Numbered from the stretch's first letter, positions 22,247 through 33,874 are shown. The stretch: 64,000 nt of DNA from Peromyscus leucopus (GCF_004664715.2 NC_051072.1:36890142-36954141); one strand, 5' to 3'. Program-made: numbers and translations. Notes: generated from the letters alone by a model not told the origin.

Positions 22247-22649
22247 AACAATATGCATGTGCCCATGTGGATGTATGGGCAGATGAGTGCCGGGGTCTTA
22301 GGGTCCAGAAGAGGGTGTTGAGTCCCCTACAGCAGTGATTCTCAACCTTCTTAATACTGTGGCCCTTTAATACAGTTCCTCACCTTGTCGTGACTCCCAA
22401 CCATAAGATTATTTTGTTGCTACTTCATACCTGTCATTTTGCTGTTATGGCTCGTAATGTAAATATCTGATGTGCAGGATCTCTAGGATGTGACTCCCAT
22501 AGGGAGTCTTGACCCACATGTTGCGAACCACTGCCCTTGAGCTGGAACAGGCAGTTGTGAGTTGCTTGGTGTGAGTGCTTGGGATCAAACTCCAGTCCAT
22601 CACAAGAGCAGCCAGTGCTCTTAACCACTGAGCCATCTCTCCAGCTCCT
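22247..22649 (-). mobile_element. B3 SINE split by a URR1 transposon
   Basis: The left part ('AGGGTCCAGAAGAGGGTGTT', 'GAGTCCCCTACAG') ends at 22332. The right part resumes at 22534 ('GAGCTGGAACAGGCAGTTG') and ends with 'CCACTGAGCCATCTCTCCAG'. Joined, the order is a single reversed B3. The break coincides exactly with the URR1 termini. Confidence 0.85.
22333..22533 (+). mobile_element. URR1-type non-autonomous hAT-Charlie element
   Basis: Terminal inverted repeats CAGTGATTCTCAACC and …GCGAACCACTG bound a 201-bp body with 'CTTTAATACAGTTCCTCACC' and 'TAATGTAAATATCTGATGTG', diagnostic of rodent URR1. The flanks CCCTACAG and CCCTTGAG agree at 6 of 8 positions, fitting the 8-bp duplication made by hAT transposases. 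It carries no transposase. Confidence 0.92.
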
Positions 22650-24387
22650 TCTCCCAGGACATTTGACATCTTAACTCCTCAGCCTGTAGATAAAGCTCCT
22701 AATCATTAGCTTTACATTTTAGGCTTCCTGACCAGCAGGCCTGAAGGACAACTGAGGCGGCTTGCAAAGAACATTCTAAATCCAGCACTCCTGCTCAAAG
22801 CTTAGTTTGAAATCACCTACCCTGACTTGTCTTTAATACTCTGTTGTATTCACACTGGATCCTTAATCTACCATCCTTCTTATTCATTCTCTGCTGCATC
22901 CTCTGTCTATTTACAGTGATGCCTACACCAACTTCCTGGCTCCCTCTCTGTAGCCCAACCCTCTAGACTGCTTAAGGTGGGTGCAGGGGGAGGTGCCTGA
23001 CCCGGCTACTGAGATCTTCTTAGGTGAATGTTATCTGGGCCTGCAAGATTTCTTGCTGGCCTAGTAAGTGAAAGTTGGAATGGGAAAGTAAAAGAAAAAA
23101 GAAAACCTAGGACTCTCTTCTTTAGCATAATCATGATAAGTAGTCCATTAATTAAAACGAATGCAGAAGTACAGTGTGCAAGAAGCCTTACCGGTGAGTG
23201 TGTGACTAATGGTGCGGGGAGACAGTATCCTCTGCAGAGGGGATGGTGGCTGCCAAGTAAGCAGAGGATTTGTAAGGGGAAGTCAGTTAATAGATCCACC
23301 ATGAGTCACTTTGTAGAAATACCTTTTAGCCTACAAGAGAAAGGGGAAAGGAGGAGAAATAAAAAGTAAGATTTGATGTCGGTCATCTTAAGCTCGTGGC
23401 ATTCCCAGGGGGAGAGTTCAGGGAGGAAGCTCCCTCAGCTACTGAACTCCACTTACCCATAACCCGGAACACCTTATGAAAAAGACCAGTGACCTTGACC
23501 AAAGCTCTGACATTTAGTGAAGAAGATGTTAAGCACAAGAAATTCAAATAACACCAAAGTCAAAGAAATAGGAATTTTTTTAAAAAAAAAAAATCACCAT
23601 AGACTGCTATTAACTTGATCATGACACAGTTCTGATTGGACCGATTAGCAGAGGTAATTGTGACTCAGTACATTATTTGTTCATCTACTTGAAATCTTGG
23701 GAGGGACTCCTCACTCACAACGAGGTGACTTTGAGAGGCTTAAACCCTGTCGGCTGCTGTTTGAATGGTGCCAGCCGCGGCATGTTTAAACAGCCCTGCT
23801 GCCAATGGGCCTTACCAGCAAGTGTGGGCAAGGACGTTCTACAGAAATAAGACCTGCTGCCAAACCAGGAAATCAGCTACTCAACCTATCTGCATTTCAG
23901 AAATCTGTCTCTATTCATGCTCGTGAATCTGTGTAAAAATCTTTCTTGTCACAGGCCTTCTCAACTCTAGGGCCTGAGAAACCCCTGCTGGGTGCTCAGA
24001 CCTGTCATCAGAGCACCAAGTGCCAGCTCTGATCCTTCATCTTCCTCCTCCCTTCACCTGCAGCCCTGACCAGTCAGCAGAGGGCTTCTCAGAGCTCATC
24101 CAGATAGACAGAGGCCCAGGAAGGAGGAAGTCTAGCAGGAGGTCTGCCTGGGAACGATCGTCAACTGTGTGCTGGGCATTGTCATTAAAGGGTGTTGCTT
24201 TAGGATTTAGGGAGGCAGAGAAAGGGGGTGGCTTTAGAAATGCAGAAAGTAAATAAATTCATAGGTAGTTGCATGGTTATAACTTCTAAAACTATATGTA
24301 AATCGTACACTGAGATAGATTTCTATCTTCATCTGTTCCCAGTCTAGTTATTTCTTGAACAGCAATTACTGTAATGACTCACGTCCT
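22650..24387. other. Stretch without a gene
   Basis: Unique-looking. A 113-codon plus frame (23028-23369) overlaps a 98-codon minus frame, and neither has a recognised domain. There is an A-run at about 23582-23592. No supported repeat. Confidence 0.45.
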
Positions 24388-24770
24388 CAGGCTGGGAGAT
24401 GGTTTGGTGGTGAAGAGAGCTTGCTGTACAAGCATGGGCACCTGAGTTTGGATCCCCATCATCCACACAAAGGCTGAGTGTGGTCTCATGTCTCTGTAAC
24501 TCTGCAATGAGAGGCAGAGACAGGAGGATCCTGGGAGCTCACTGACTGGCCAATCAGCCTTGTAGAAATAGTGAGCTCTGAATTCAGTGAGCAATCAGGT
24601 CTCATAGGAATAAGATGGAAAACAATAGAGTAGGACACCTGGCAATCCTTTTATGACCTCTATGTACTCATAGGCATGTGCATCCACAGACGTGTGCACA
24701 TATGCATATACCATACATGGACATACAGATACACACATCACACAAAAATATAAAGGAAATAAAAAACAGA
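24388..24770 (+). mobile_element. B4-class composite SINE
   Basis: It starts 'CAGGCTGGGAGATGGTTTGG' and continues 'CTGAGTTTGGATCCCCATC', 'GAGGCAGAGACAGGAGGATC', 'TGGGAGCTCACTGACTGG', 'AATTCAGTGAGCAATCAGG'. It ends in ACAC-rich DNA and an A-rich tail. Confidence 0.8.
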
Positions 24771-24789
24771 AACCATGTTCTTCACAAGG

Positions 24790-24905
24790 CAGCTGCTTGG
24801 TTAAGCATTGTGTAGTGTATCAGATAAGCATGGGGGCCACACACAGACTCCATGAGTTCAAATCCCACTCCCACAACTACCTGGAACACATCACATAACC
24901 ACCCT
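24790..24905 (+). mobile_element. MIR SINE fragment
   Basis: 'GATAAGCATGGGGGCCACAC' followed by 'GAGTTCAAATCCCACTCCCA' matches the 5' MIR (AAGAGCACGGACTCTGGAGCC … GGGTTCAAATCCCAGCTCTG). Confidence 0.65.
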
Positions 24906-25199
24906 GTATCTTATAGTCCTTGGTTGAATGTAAATTGCTTAGAAGAAATGGCTGGTGCATTGCCATCCTTTGTGGGTACATGATCTAATGACCTGTTGAT
25001 TCCTAAAAGAAAAGACTATGAAATGGAAAGGTAAAGCAGATCCCCATTAGTAAAGTGGACCCTCCAGGGGATAATCTGGAGCCATTCAAGTTAGGTTCCC
25101 AGAAACAATGGCTAAGACAGATATGCATAGACCGTGACCCTAGTGGATGGGATGGAGCTATAAGTGACTTCATTGCCAAGTGGAAAGCATCTTGACACA

Positions 25200-25390
25200 G
25201 AAAACAAGAGACCTGAATTATACTCCAGCTAGCCAGATAATCATCTAGCTATGTGACTTTGGTACTATCATTTCGGCTCCTTGGACTTCAGAGATTTTTA
25301 TATCCATCAGCACTATCTCATAGAATTTCCTGAAGGATACGCTCTACATCTGTACCCGAGGCTCCCGAGCACTAACATGAGGTATGACCT
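25200..25390 (+). mobile_element. MIR SINE
   Basis: 'CTGAATTATACTCCAGCTAG', 'CTAGCTATGTGACTTTGGTA' and 'TCGGCTCCTTGGACTTCAG' match the MIR sequence in order (…TTACTAGCTGTGTGACCTTGGGCAAGTTAC…). Confidence 0.8.
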
Positions 25391-25789
25391 ACAAAGAGCT
25401 CCATTTTTGTTGTGATTTCATTTGATTTTAGTGAGAGTTAAACATACCCAGCCACAGTGGTCTATGGCAGCCATGCTGGACAGCACAGAATAGAATACTG
25501 TGGAAGATATTTTATGGTCTGTTATATAATACACAAGGTTTCTATAGGTCAAGATGTAGAGAATACATATTTTAAGAGCTCACCCCATCTCTAGGGTCTA
25601 CACACGTTGCAAAGCACCTAAAAACAAACACACACAGAGAAGAACATCGATCCTGAGAAATGCAAGGTGGTCCTGCCTGCAATCATGGGAGTGAGATAAC
25701 ACCCCCAGAATGGTTTCCAAACCCTTGAAAGAGGCAGGTTTGAAACATTTCACCTTCTGAAAGCCAAGACCTAATCACTGACAATTTCC
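25391..25789. other. Stretch without a gene
   Basis: No gene or repeat recognised. Confidence 0.45.
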
Positions 25790-25975
25790 TGATTACTTGT
25801 TCTGTAATAAGTCATTTAACTCTCAACAACTACATGACGGGTGTACACTGTTGTTCTTGACTTGCAGATGGAGGAAGCAAGGCACAGACATATGCTGAGT
25901 AGCTTGTTCTCAGGCCATCTAGCTAAAAATGGATGAGCCCAGATGCGGATTTAGACCATTTGTTCTAGAGTCTTA
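25790..25975 (-). mobile_element. MIR SINE
   Basis: 'CATTTAACTCTCAACAACTA', 'CTTGCAGATGGAGGAAGCAA' and 'GGCACAGACATATGCTGAGT' follow the reversed MIR, with 'GATTTAGACCATTTGTTC' in place of the GGATTCGAACCC block. Confidence 0.75.
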
Positions 25976-26049
25976 TTATGTGAAAAAGAAAACAAACATT
26001 GTAATGAATAATAATAACATAATGCAGAATAGTGCTCAAATCAAAACTA

Positions 26050-26215
26050 TGTGTCTTGATTAGTTTTCACACAGTAAACACACCCTTATTATTTTCAAAA
26101 TGCTGTAAGCTTCCAAGAAACTCCCCCTTCATAAGCTTATTCAATTACTTCCCATCTCAACCAATTCAAGGAAAACCACTATGCTGAGTTCCAAAACTAT
26201 AGATCATGGGAGCTT
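26050..26215 (+). mobile_element. Ancient L1M 3' UTR-like fragment, tentative
   Basis: 'AGTTTTCACACAGTAAACAC' followed by 'AACCACTATGCTGAGTTCC' and 'AACTATAGATCATGGGAGC' resembles an old mammalian L1-associated block (…GTAACCACTATCCTGACTTC…ATAGATTAG). Confidence 0.45.
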
Positions 26216-26314
26216 TAACCACCATCGTATGTGTGTATCAGGCACATGTAACAAGAACATCAGCCATTTTGTGGCTTCAAATCCATCCGTTATAAAAGCG
26301 GGCAATTCATGATT

Positions 26315-26440
26315 GGAAAGACATTCATTCATTCAGCACATATTAGCCAAGCATCTTCTATATGTCAGCTACTATATTATGTTCTTGGAACAGACTGAGT
26401 TCCTCCCCTGGACAACTCTCAGTCCTTCATCTGACACACC
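26315..26440 (-). mobile_element. L2 3' end fragment
   Basis: 'CATTCATTCATTCAGCACAT' followed by 'CATCTTCTATATGTCAGCTA' and 'GTTCTTGGAACAGACTGAG' is the reversed L2 end (ATTCAACAAATATTTATTGAGCGCCTACTATGTGCCAGGC…). Confidence 0.75.
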
Positions 26441-27764
26441 AGTCAGCTAGTGTCTTGGGAAATTATTAAGTGGTCTCAGTGGCAACCGACAGATAACCTT
26501 AGGTGTGGTGCCAACAGTTGTGCTGGTGTTCCAGCAAAGAGCTGCCCTGGACCTAGTCCCTAGAATTTTAGTGGGATCCTTTGGAGTTTTGGAAGAGTGA
26601 CAATTAGAGATCATTGCATGACTTTCCACTAAAAATAACTTTATAAACAATTTCTAAATATGTCTTTATAAGTAATAACTCTAGAAAAGCCTACAGGCTT
26701 AATGTAACCAGAGAAGTTACAACACTAGACGGGCGATGTGGGGGCTATTGCATGATTGGAAGGCAAAAGATCGCCAGGGAATTCCACCCCAACTGATGAG
26801 GAGTGATTGCTCTCTACCGACAACCAACCAGACTGTTCTCCCGCATATTTTCCAGCCGGAGAAAGAGACTGATGCAAGATGGTGAAGAGCTCAGCAGTAT
26901 TTCCAAACATTCTGGAACAGACAAAAGCAAAGGGACCCAGGAAGTGAAAATCAGCTTCCAGGTGCTACTGAGAGTTGAGTCTTTTCCAGGAGGGACGGTT
27001 CCGGTAGCTGATCAGAGGCTTGAGGAGGTTGTAGGTGGAAGCCAAGTCCTAAGTGCACCCACGTCTTCCTCTACTCAGAATTCACTTGATCTCCCCTGTG
27101 GGATGCGTGTGACTAAATGACCCTAGGGAATTATGCAAATCTACCGACACACCACGAGGTCAGCTGTTTAGACATTTGGGTTTTCTCAATGCTGAGAACA
27201 CAGCCTGGGAGCCATGCAGGAACTGTGCCGAGACTGTGTTGTTGTTGTTGTTGGTTTTTTTTTCTCATGCAAGTTCGGTTCTCACACTAGCTGGAGCTCT
27301 TGCATCTACTGTACAAAGAAAACACACTGTGAGAACGACTGAAATCGCTTCTCGGGGGAGGAGAAAGGATGCATTATCTCCTGCTACCCAACCCCATGCT
27401 ATCCAACCAGCCTCACCCACCCCTGAGTCAAATCCACACAGTTGCTGGAGCCTGGCTAATACCGAGTGCCCCAGGTTAGTCGCTATAAACAACTAGGGGG
27501 TGGGCTGTCAATGGAACTGACCCCAGAGAACTGGCAGGGATGGACAAAGCGTTTGCACAGAAACGCCAGTCCTGAGCAACAGGCAGACTCCTGGGAGCTC
27601 CGACAGATGAAAAGTGTGATCAGGAAAATAAGGACTGCGTAGCTAAACTCCATGGCTTCCAATCTCTATTTACCATGACATCTGCCTGAATTGAGTGGGC
27701 GTGGCACTCGCCTCTCACTCAGGTCTTGTGCCTTAACTGACAAGACAATGCACAGTCCTTTTCT
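26441..27764. other. Stretch without a gene
   Basis: Plus frames of 105 codons (26803) and 106 codons (27176) overlap minus frames and show no domain. A GTT-repeat run lies at about 27238-27252. No supported gene. Confidence 0.45.
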
Positions 27765-28850
27765 TCAAGGGATCTATTCTTTTATTCAGAAAATGTTTGG
27801 TGAGCATCTGCTCTGTATCAGGCACTCTCCTAGAGGTTGGGGACATGGCAATGTGCAAGACAGAAAAAAATAAATCATTTCCTTCATGGAAGTCACCTAT
27901 TGATGAGGGAGAAAGGCAAAAGACAAGTTAACAAACGCATCATTTACTATCAGGCAGCCATGGGCAGCATGCAGAATATTAAAGTAAACCAAAGAAGGAT
28001 GGAAAGTCAGTGGATGGGGGATGAAGCGCTGAGTGAGCAAGCGTGGCCATGTCAGGGATGCCAGTGTCTCAGTCCCATGGGCAAGGGAAGGCCTGACTTA
28101 TCCAGGGTCAGGCTCAGGGGATGACAAGGCCTGCCCCTAGTGTAAGTGTGAATATTGACAGTGTGGATGGAAAGCAGTGACTGTGGATTCCTGGTCCCAG
28201 ACGACTGCAGCCCACAGAGGCCCCACACTGTGATGATAAACATCATTTGTGCTGTGTATAATAAAAGCAGCGAGTTTAGGGGCCGAGGCTGGTGTGTCTT
28301 CATCCAATTGCACAGCACACCTGGTCTGAGCTTTTCTGCCATTTCTTCATTCCCTATCACCCGAGTCAAGTCCAAAGTCGCACAGATCGTGACAAATGGC
28401 CCTACTGTTAAATAAGGTAGTCAGGGAAAAAAAAAATGCCCTTTAGGGAACTGGCATCAGAGCCCAGACTCGATCATCTGAACAGGCCACACGGACAGAG
28501 GAGAGTAGTCCAGGCAGCAGAATTAGTAAACGCAAAGGCTGGGAAATGGAAACACGATTGTCAAGGAGACCAGGGTCTGTGTAAGAAACAAGAGGGTTGG
28601 TGGGCAATAAAAGATGAAAACATGGAGGTTCGCAGGTGCCTGGCCATGTAGATGACTCTGTGTTTTATTCTAGGGGTGTGGGAACCCCCATCTGAGCAAG
28701 GTCAAGCTGTGGTTTCTATAGCAAAACCTGGCGGCTCATTGGAGAAAAAAGACGGAGAAACAAATGTCTGGCTGGAGATGAGACAGCCAGCGAGGAATAG
28801 GAAGAATATGGAGACCACGCAGCCACAGCAAGGCCAGGAAGGATCACCCA
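27765..28850 (-). mobile_element. Long, interrupted L2 LINE 3' region
   Basis: The left part (27765-28090) shows 'GGTGAGCATCTGCTCTGTAT', 'CAGGCACTCTCCTAGAGGTT' and 'CATTTCCTTCATGGAAGTC'. The right part (28455-28850) shows 'GTAGTCCAGGCAGCAGAATT', 'GCAAAGGCTGGGAAATG' and 'CTGTGTTTTATTCTAGGGGT'. Both follow the reversed L2 3' UTR (CATTCCAGGCAGAGGGAAC … GGATTTTATTCTAAG). The 28091-28454 segment is unidentified and may be a later insertion. Overlapping frames are not genes. Confidence 0.7.
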
Positions 28851-29894
28851 GTCGCTCTAGTTAGGATGGAGAAAGACACACGGGCACATCATTTTTGTAT
28901 CCTGATGGGCTGCAGATCCCTTGTAGAACGTGCGGTCCATGTCTCCTCCTCCCCATTCCCACAGGCTGCTCTCTCTGGATGCACCCGGGGCTCCTGTCAC
29001 GATGACTCAGCAGCATTATTTCTTCATTACTGGAATGTACTGATTCTTCTCCACAAAGTGACAGTCTCAATGTTGGATGCCTGAGGAGACTCTCGTCATC
29101 CTTCAGGAGTTGGTTTGGACAGGGCCGCCTCTGCACAGCGTAGAGTGTTTCTGTTGCCACGCATCACACTGGCCTGAAGTCTAGACAGGTGACGACGACG
29201 AACAAGAATAAATAATCCAGACCTGCTCATCTTGCTTGTTGGGGTTGGGAGGGTACCACACCCCTACGGGAGTAGAAGTAAGTCACTCCAAAGGGAGCAT
29301 GTACACCATCAGTGAGTAGGCACCCTCCGGGAAAGGAAGAGCCCGCAGAGTAGGAAAGAAATTCCCAGGAGCACGTGGGGGGGGGGGGCATGGAGGGAGT
29401 AGGGGAGTGGGAGGAGGTGGGGACTCAACATGGTCTGATCTGGTTCCACTGTGTTTGGTCAGTCTGACCCTGGCCCCTGAGGCTCCGCAGGCAGCTAGCC
29501 CAGGAGCGAGCCTGTAACTGCCTTCGGGTGCCAGGTCTGTCCCTGCTTAGAGGGAACTGGTGGAAGGGGCAGAATTTATGCTCCCCTGAGGTGAGGGAGG
29601 GTGGAAGGGACTGTCGCTCGAGAGCCAGGCTCAGAGAAAGCTGAGGTGGTCCGCTGTGAGAGGGTGGGTAGTCGCTATCTAAAGGGTATGTGTTTCCCAC
29701 TGAATCAAACGGTAGTTAAGGGAGCTGCCTGCCTCCCGATCTTCACCAGGAGAAGACAGCAATTTTAGCCCAACAAATGGTGACCCATTTTGAAGTTAAG
29801 ATCCAATTAGCACCTTGAATAAGATCAAAACTGCGGAAATTCCAACAAGGCAACCATGTTCTGACCTTCCATTTAGCAGCAAGGGATGACCGGG
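28851..29894. other. Stretch without a gene
   Basis: Unique-looking, with a G-run at 29377-29388. The frames of 99 and 91 codons on the minus strand lack domains. Confidence 0.45.
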
Positions 29895-30080
29895 AGAAAG
29901 TAGATTTTGACTCAAAAGACAGAGTTTGAATCCTGACTCAGGCAACGTTTGACAGTGTGACATTAAAAAGTCACTTCGCCACTTCCAACCTGTCTTCTCA
30001 TCTATAAAGGGAAAAACGATAATAATTAACTTGCCGAATTGCTGTGACATTTAAATAAAATCATGTAATAAATCATCTTG
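29895..30080 (+). mobile_element. MIR SINE, nearly full length
   Basis: 'GAGTTTGAATCCTGACTCAG', 'GTCACTTCGCCACTTCCAAC', 'TTCTCATCTATAAAGGGAAA' and 'GAATTGCTGTGACATTTAAA' cover the core and 3' MIR in order. Confidence 0.85.
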
Positions 30081-30194
30081 TTTTTAGGGAACATAATATG
30101 AATATAAATTCGTGTGTTTCTTAGATTTATAGTGCAACAAACAGTATGTTGATTTTATTGTCATTAGCAAGACTCTATCTGTCCTGATTTGCTT

Positions 30195-30535
30195 TTTTCT
30201 CAATTTGACACAAGCTACAGTCATCTGAGAGGAGGGAATCTTAATTGAGGAAATGCTTTCATAAGATTGGCCTGTAAGCAAGTCTGTGGGGGTGTTGTCT
30301 TGATTAGTGATGGGTATGGAAGGGCCCAGCCCACTACAGGTGGTGCCATTCATGGCCCTGTGGTCCTGGGGTGTATACGCAGCAAGCCAGGAGGAGCAAG
30401 CCAGTAAGGAGCACCCCTCCATGGCCTCTGCATCAAGTGCTGCTCTGACTTCCAACAGTGATAGAATGTGACCTGAGTAATAGACTGAAATACACCCTTT
30501 CCTCCACATGTGGCTTTTGGTCATATTTTGTTTGT
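30195..30535 (+). mobile_element. MaLR-like rodent LTR
   Basis: 'CTCAATTTGACACAAGCTAC', 'GCCCAGCCCACTACAGGTGG', 'GGAGCAAGCCAGTAAGGAGC' and 'ACCCTTTCCTCCACATGTGG' match a widespread rodent LTR-like repeat ending …AAATAAACCCTTTCCTCC…GCTTTTGGTCATGG. A 146-codon minus frame (30084-30524) spans it and is spurious. Confidence 0.7.
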
Positions 30536-31039
30536 TCGTTTGCCTATTTTGGTTTTTGGGTTTGTTTTTTTTTTTTTTTTATCACAGTAACCAAATTCAC
30601 TACAGAAATATTAAGCTCGATACAAGTGTGAATACACTAATCTACAAGTATGAAAATTGTTGAGGTGTTTTCTTTAATGTCATTCAAGCGAGTTATGGAA
30701 AATGAAAGACATCCCTGAGAGAAATATGAAGCCTGAGAAAACCCCCCAGACTTTTTCAACAACTCATCATATTTCATGTTTTATTTTCCCCAAATTGCCT
30801 CAAAATGTTGGTTCCCGGTGACTCAAAAATGTTTCCTCATGGAAACTTCCTGATCTTGGGGTGGAGGGTGAGGGGAACTCATCCAACCACAAGAGAGGTG
30901 TAGGGTAGAAAGTGTGACTGGAAGGACGGACAGACGCAGTGCTGTGACAACTTTAAGTGCTAAAAGACCAAGCACCGAACCCCAGGAGGAGATGGGCAAA
31001 AGCCAGAGAAATCGAAGGGCGTGGCGACAAGTGTTAAAT
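30536..31039. other. Stretch without a gene
   Basis: T-run at 30567-30580. The remainder may be old L1 but is not assignable. Confidence 0.4.
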
Positions 31040-31531
31040 TTCACAACTTACGGAATTTTAATAAGACATCAGAAGCAAAATCCAATGGGTAAGAGCGTTG
31101 TGTAGGATATAAGAGAGGAGGCACAATTGCCAAAGAAGAGTGCCCCATTTCCCCAGCAATTAAGGGAAGGCGAAGGCAAACAAGACGCCTCCTACTTATC
31201 AGATCGGCAGAGGGTTCAAAGGGAGCCAGCTAACACCTATTACTTACCAGTGACGGTGTAGGAAGTGGGCACTCTCGTAAGCTGTTGGTGGGAATTAATT
31301 TGGGTACAACCTTTTTGGAAGGCAATTTGGCAACACACCTACAACAATTTAAAATATGTAAACTCTTTGACGCACCTATTCCACATCCAGGAATTTATCC
31401 TAAAGACGTCATAAGACAAGCTCACAAGGGACCACTACGGAGTTACTTTTTCACGGAGTTATTATTACAAAAATCTGAAAAGATTCTAGTTTTTAAATGT
31501 ATTTATTTAGTTATTTATTTATTATATGTGT

Positions 31532-31567
<36 letters not shown>

Positions 31568-32090
31568 GTGTGTCTGTGTGTGTGTCCGTGTGTCTGTCTG
31601 TCTGTATCTCTGTTTGTATCTGTGTGTATGATGTTTGGGCTGTGTGCAATGTGCACACATGTGGAGGTCAGAAGAGAGTTTTGTGGAGTCAGTTCTCTCC
31701 TTCATCTTTATGTGGACTCCAGGAATCAACCTCAGATTGCCAAGCTTTCAAGGAAAATATCTTTTACCCAATGAGCCATCTCGATGGCCCACAGAAGTAC
31801 CTACATGTAGAGGAATATGGAGAAATTATGGAATGTATCTGAAGTAGATCACTAAAAATGGTGATGTAGACATAGTTATCTCCATGAAGAGATCTCTCTA
31901 AGTGAAAAACCAAACTATAGACAAAATAGTAGTTATATCAGTCTTGCTAATACTTACAAATGGAGTCGATAGTTCAATTTTCTATATTTTTTGATGCTTT
32001 CACAGTATACCAAGCATGCAATTGTAATGTAATTATATTTATGTTAAAGGAGACAAAAGGTATTTCTAAAGTAACATTTTTTATAAAGAA
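31040..32090 (+). mobile_element. Ancient L1M ORF2/3' UTR, split by a B3 SINE
   Basis: 'CTGTTGGTGGGAATTAATTT', 'ACCTTTTTGGAAGGCAATTT' and 'CATCCAGGAATTTATCC' are the diagnostic L1 ORF2 C-terminal block. The element resumes after the SINE at about 31796 with 'GGAATATGGAGAAATTATGG' and 'CTCTCTAAGTGAAAAACC'. The 185-codon frame at 31285-31842 is a chimera of L1, TG repeat and SINE. Confidence 0.85.
31503..31795 (-). mobile_element. B3 SINE with expanded (TG)n
   Basis: An A/T tail (TTATTTATTTATTAT) and TG/TC-rich DNA (about 31527-31620) lead into 'GTGGAGGTCAGAAGAGAGTT', 'TGTGGAGTCAGTTCTCTCC' and 'CAATGAGCCATCTCGATGG', the reversed B3 order. It sits inside the L1M. Confidence 0.88.
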
Positions 32091-32574
32091 AGCAACAGAC
32101 CTGTTTTCACAACAGTTATTTTAAGCTACAGCGTTTGAAGTATGATTTCCATTTTCCTCGATAGAGTCCACTGAGACAGCTTCTAGTCTGTTCCGATATA
32201 ATATGCTTTCTGGGACAGTTTGATTTGTTCTTCTCATCACAAGAAGATGGGCTGCCATAAAAGCAGAAATCAAAAGTTTCCTGAGTCCTCCCCCACAGCC
32301 CTAATCCTTCCCTAGGGATACCACCTTCCTCCATTATTAGCTCAGAATCGGAGGAGGTATTGTACATTTCATACAAGTTACAACCCTCCTTTCTCTGAGG
32401 AGACCAAGGGCTCCGGCCTGCTGGTAACTTTATTCTAAAGAACTGTGCAATTTCCTTTAAAAACAAAACAACAACAAAACCCTGGCCAATTCAGTGAAAA
32501 ATGTGCTCAGGGCTAGAGAGGTGGATCAACCAGAGTGAGAAAGCTGCTTCCTAAACAGCCAGTCTCTCAAGTAG
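32091..32574. other. Stretch without a gene
   Basis: A 116-codon minus frame (32116-32466) has no domain. 'GGGCTAGAGAGGTGGATCA' at 32511 may be a truncated B2/B3 head. Confidence 0.4.
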
Positions 32575-32730
32575 CAATGCATGAAGTTGAATTATTGTGT
32601 TACTTACTGTAACTTAGCAAATCACTCTCGGCTCCGGTTTCCCCATCTGTAAAATAACCACATTATCTTCCTTCAAAGGATTACTATGAAAACCACAAAA
32701 GAAATCCCATGTACAGCTGCTAGCCCAGAG
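32575..32730 (+). mobile_element. MIR SINE
   Basis: 'TAACTTAGCAAATCACTCTC', 'CCGGTTTCCCCATCTGTAAA' and 'AAAGGATTACTATGAAAACC' follow the MIR core and 3' part. Confidence 0.85.
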
Positions 32731-33119
32731 CCCAACACTCAGGAGGGCTAGGCCTAAGTGTCTTAATTATCTGTTGTGTAATTACTCTAGTTTCTATAGG
32801 TCAGAAGCTTGCAGCCTCCCAGCTTGTTCAAGTAGTTACTGGCAAGATTCAGTTCCTGTGAGCTGTGGGCCCTCTCGACATGGTGGTTTCCATCCGGGTA
32901 CCTTGCCTCATCAGCGTGAGCGTGGGCCAACACCAGGGTGAAGTGGAAATTGCAGACTTGTACAATCCAGTCTTGAATGTCACACCATGTCGCTTTTACC
33001 ATATTCCTTTCTTTCCATGTAACCCACCAGGCCCAGCCCCGGCACCATGGAAAAAGTTTATATGTAGAAGCGAACACAAGATAGGGATTATCGGGAGTCA
33101 TTTTCAAAATGCTCTACTT
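32731..33119. other. Stretch without a gene
   Basis: Frames of 106 (minus) and 93 (plus) codons overlap one another and have no domain. Confidence 0.45.
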
Positions 33120-33335
33120 CAGTGGTTCTCAATCTGTGGGTCGTGATCCCCTGGGGCCGAGCAGCCTTTGCAGAGGAGTCACATATCCTGAATTTCAGAC
33201 ATTTACACTATGATTCATAACAGTAGCACAATCACAATTGTGAAGCAGCAATGAAAACAATTGTATGGTTGTGGGTCACACAACATGAGGAACTGTATTA
33301 AAGAGTTGCAGCATTAGGAAGGCTGAGAACCACTG
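33120..33335 (-). mobile_element. URR1-type hAT-Charlie element
   Basis: CAGTGGTTCTCAATC at the left and GCTGAGAACCACTG at the right are the inverted termini. 'GTATGGTTGTGGGTCACAC' and 'GAGGAACTGTATTAAAGAG' place it reversed relative to the copy at 22333. The flanking 8-mers agree at only 4 of 8 positions, so the duplication has decayed. Confidence 0.9.
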
Positions 33336-33874
33336 CTCAATCAGGCCATTAGCCATGCTTCTCTAGGATAATACTAACTTCTGAGAAGTATCCTGAGTGG
33401 GTTTTGTAAATATTGAAAACCTAGACAAATAGCTAAACGGCCAACTGAAATTAGTGGGTCAATTTATTTGAATTATTATCTATGTTAACCCAGTGATGAG
33501 TACGTCATGGGCAGATCCTACCATAAATGAAAGAGTGGGTATTAGAAAAATCTTCCTTGACACTTATATTACAAAATAGTGAGGGTTTCTCACTTATTTC
33601 CAAATATAACCCAACTCCGCCTTACCCAACTTTTAAAGGAGTTGGACACCACCCAGGCTCCTGGAGTCACCCTCTGCGGAAAGCAAAGGCAGGTGGCCCA
33701 ATACTCAGGGTCCGGCCAAGTGATGCCTGCCTCTTAACATCTTCAGACTCTTAACTGCACGGGGCTATTGTTTCAGCTTCAAGGCTCATTGTGGGAGATG
33801 TCCCAGGTTCCCTTCACTTCCCACAACACCCAAGAGATTTTCTGTTACTTTACTTTAGAAAGCAATTCAGTTTT
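33336..33874. other. Stretch without a gene
   Basis: No gene or repeat recognised. A 75-codon plus frame has no domain. Confidence 0.45.

Noticed and set aside
30084..30524. 146-codon minus-strand frame
   Set aside because: It reads the antisense strand of a MaLR-like LTR.
31285..31842. 185-codon plus-strand frame
   Set aside because: It passes from decayed L1 ORF2 into a TG tract and a reversed B3 SINE, so it cannot be one gene.
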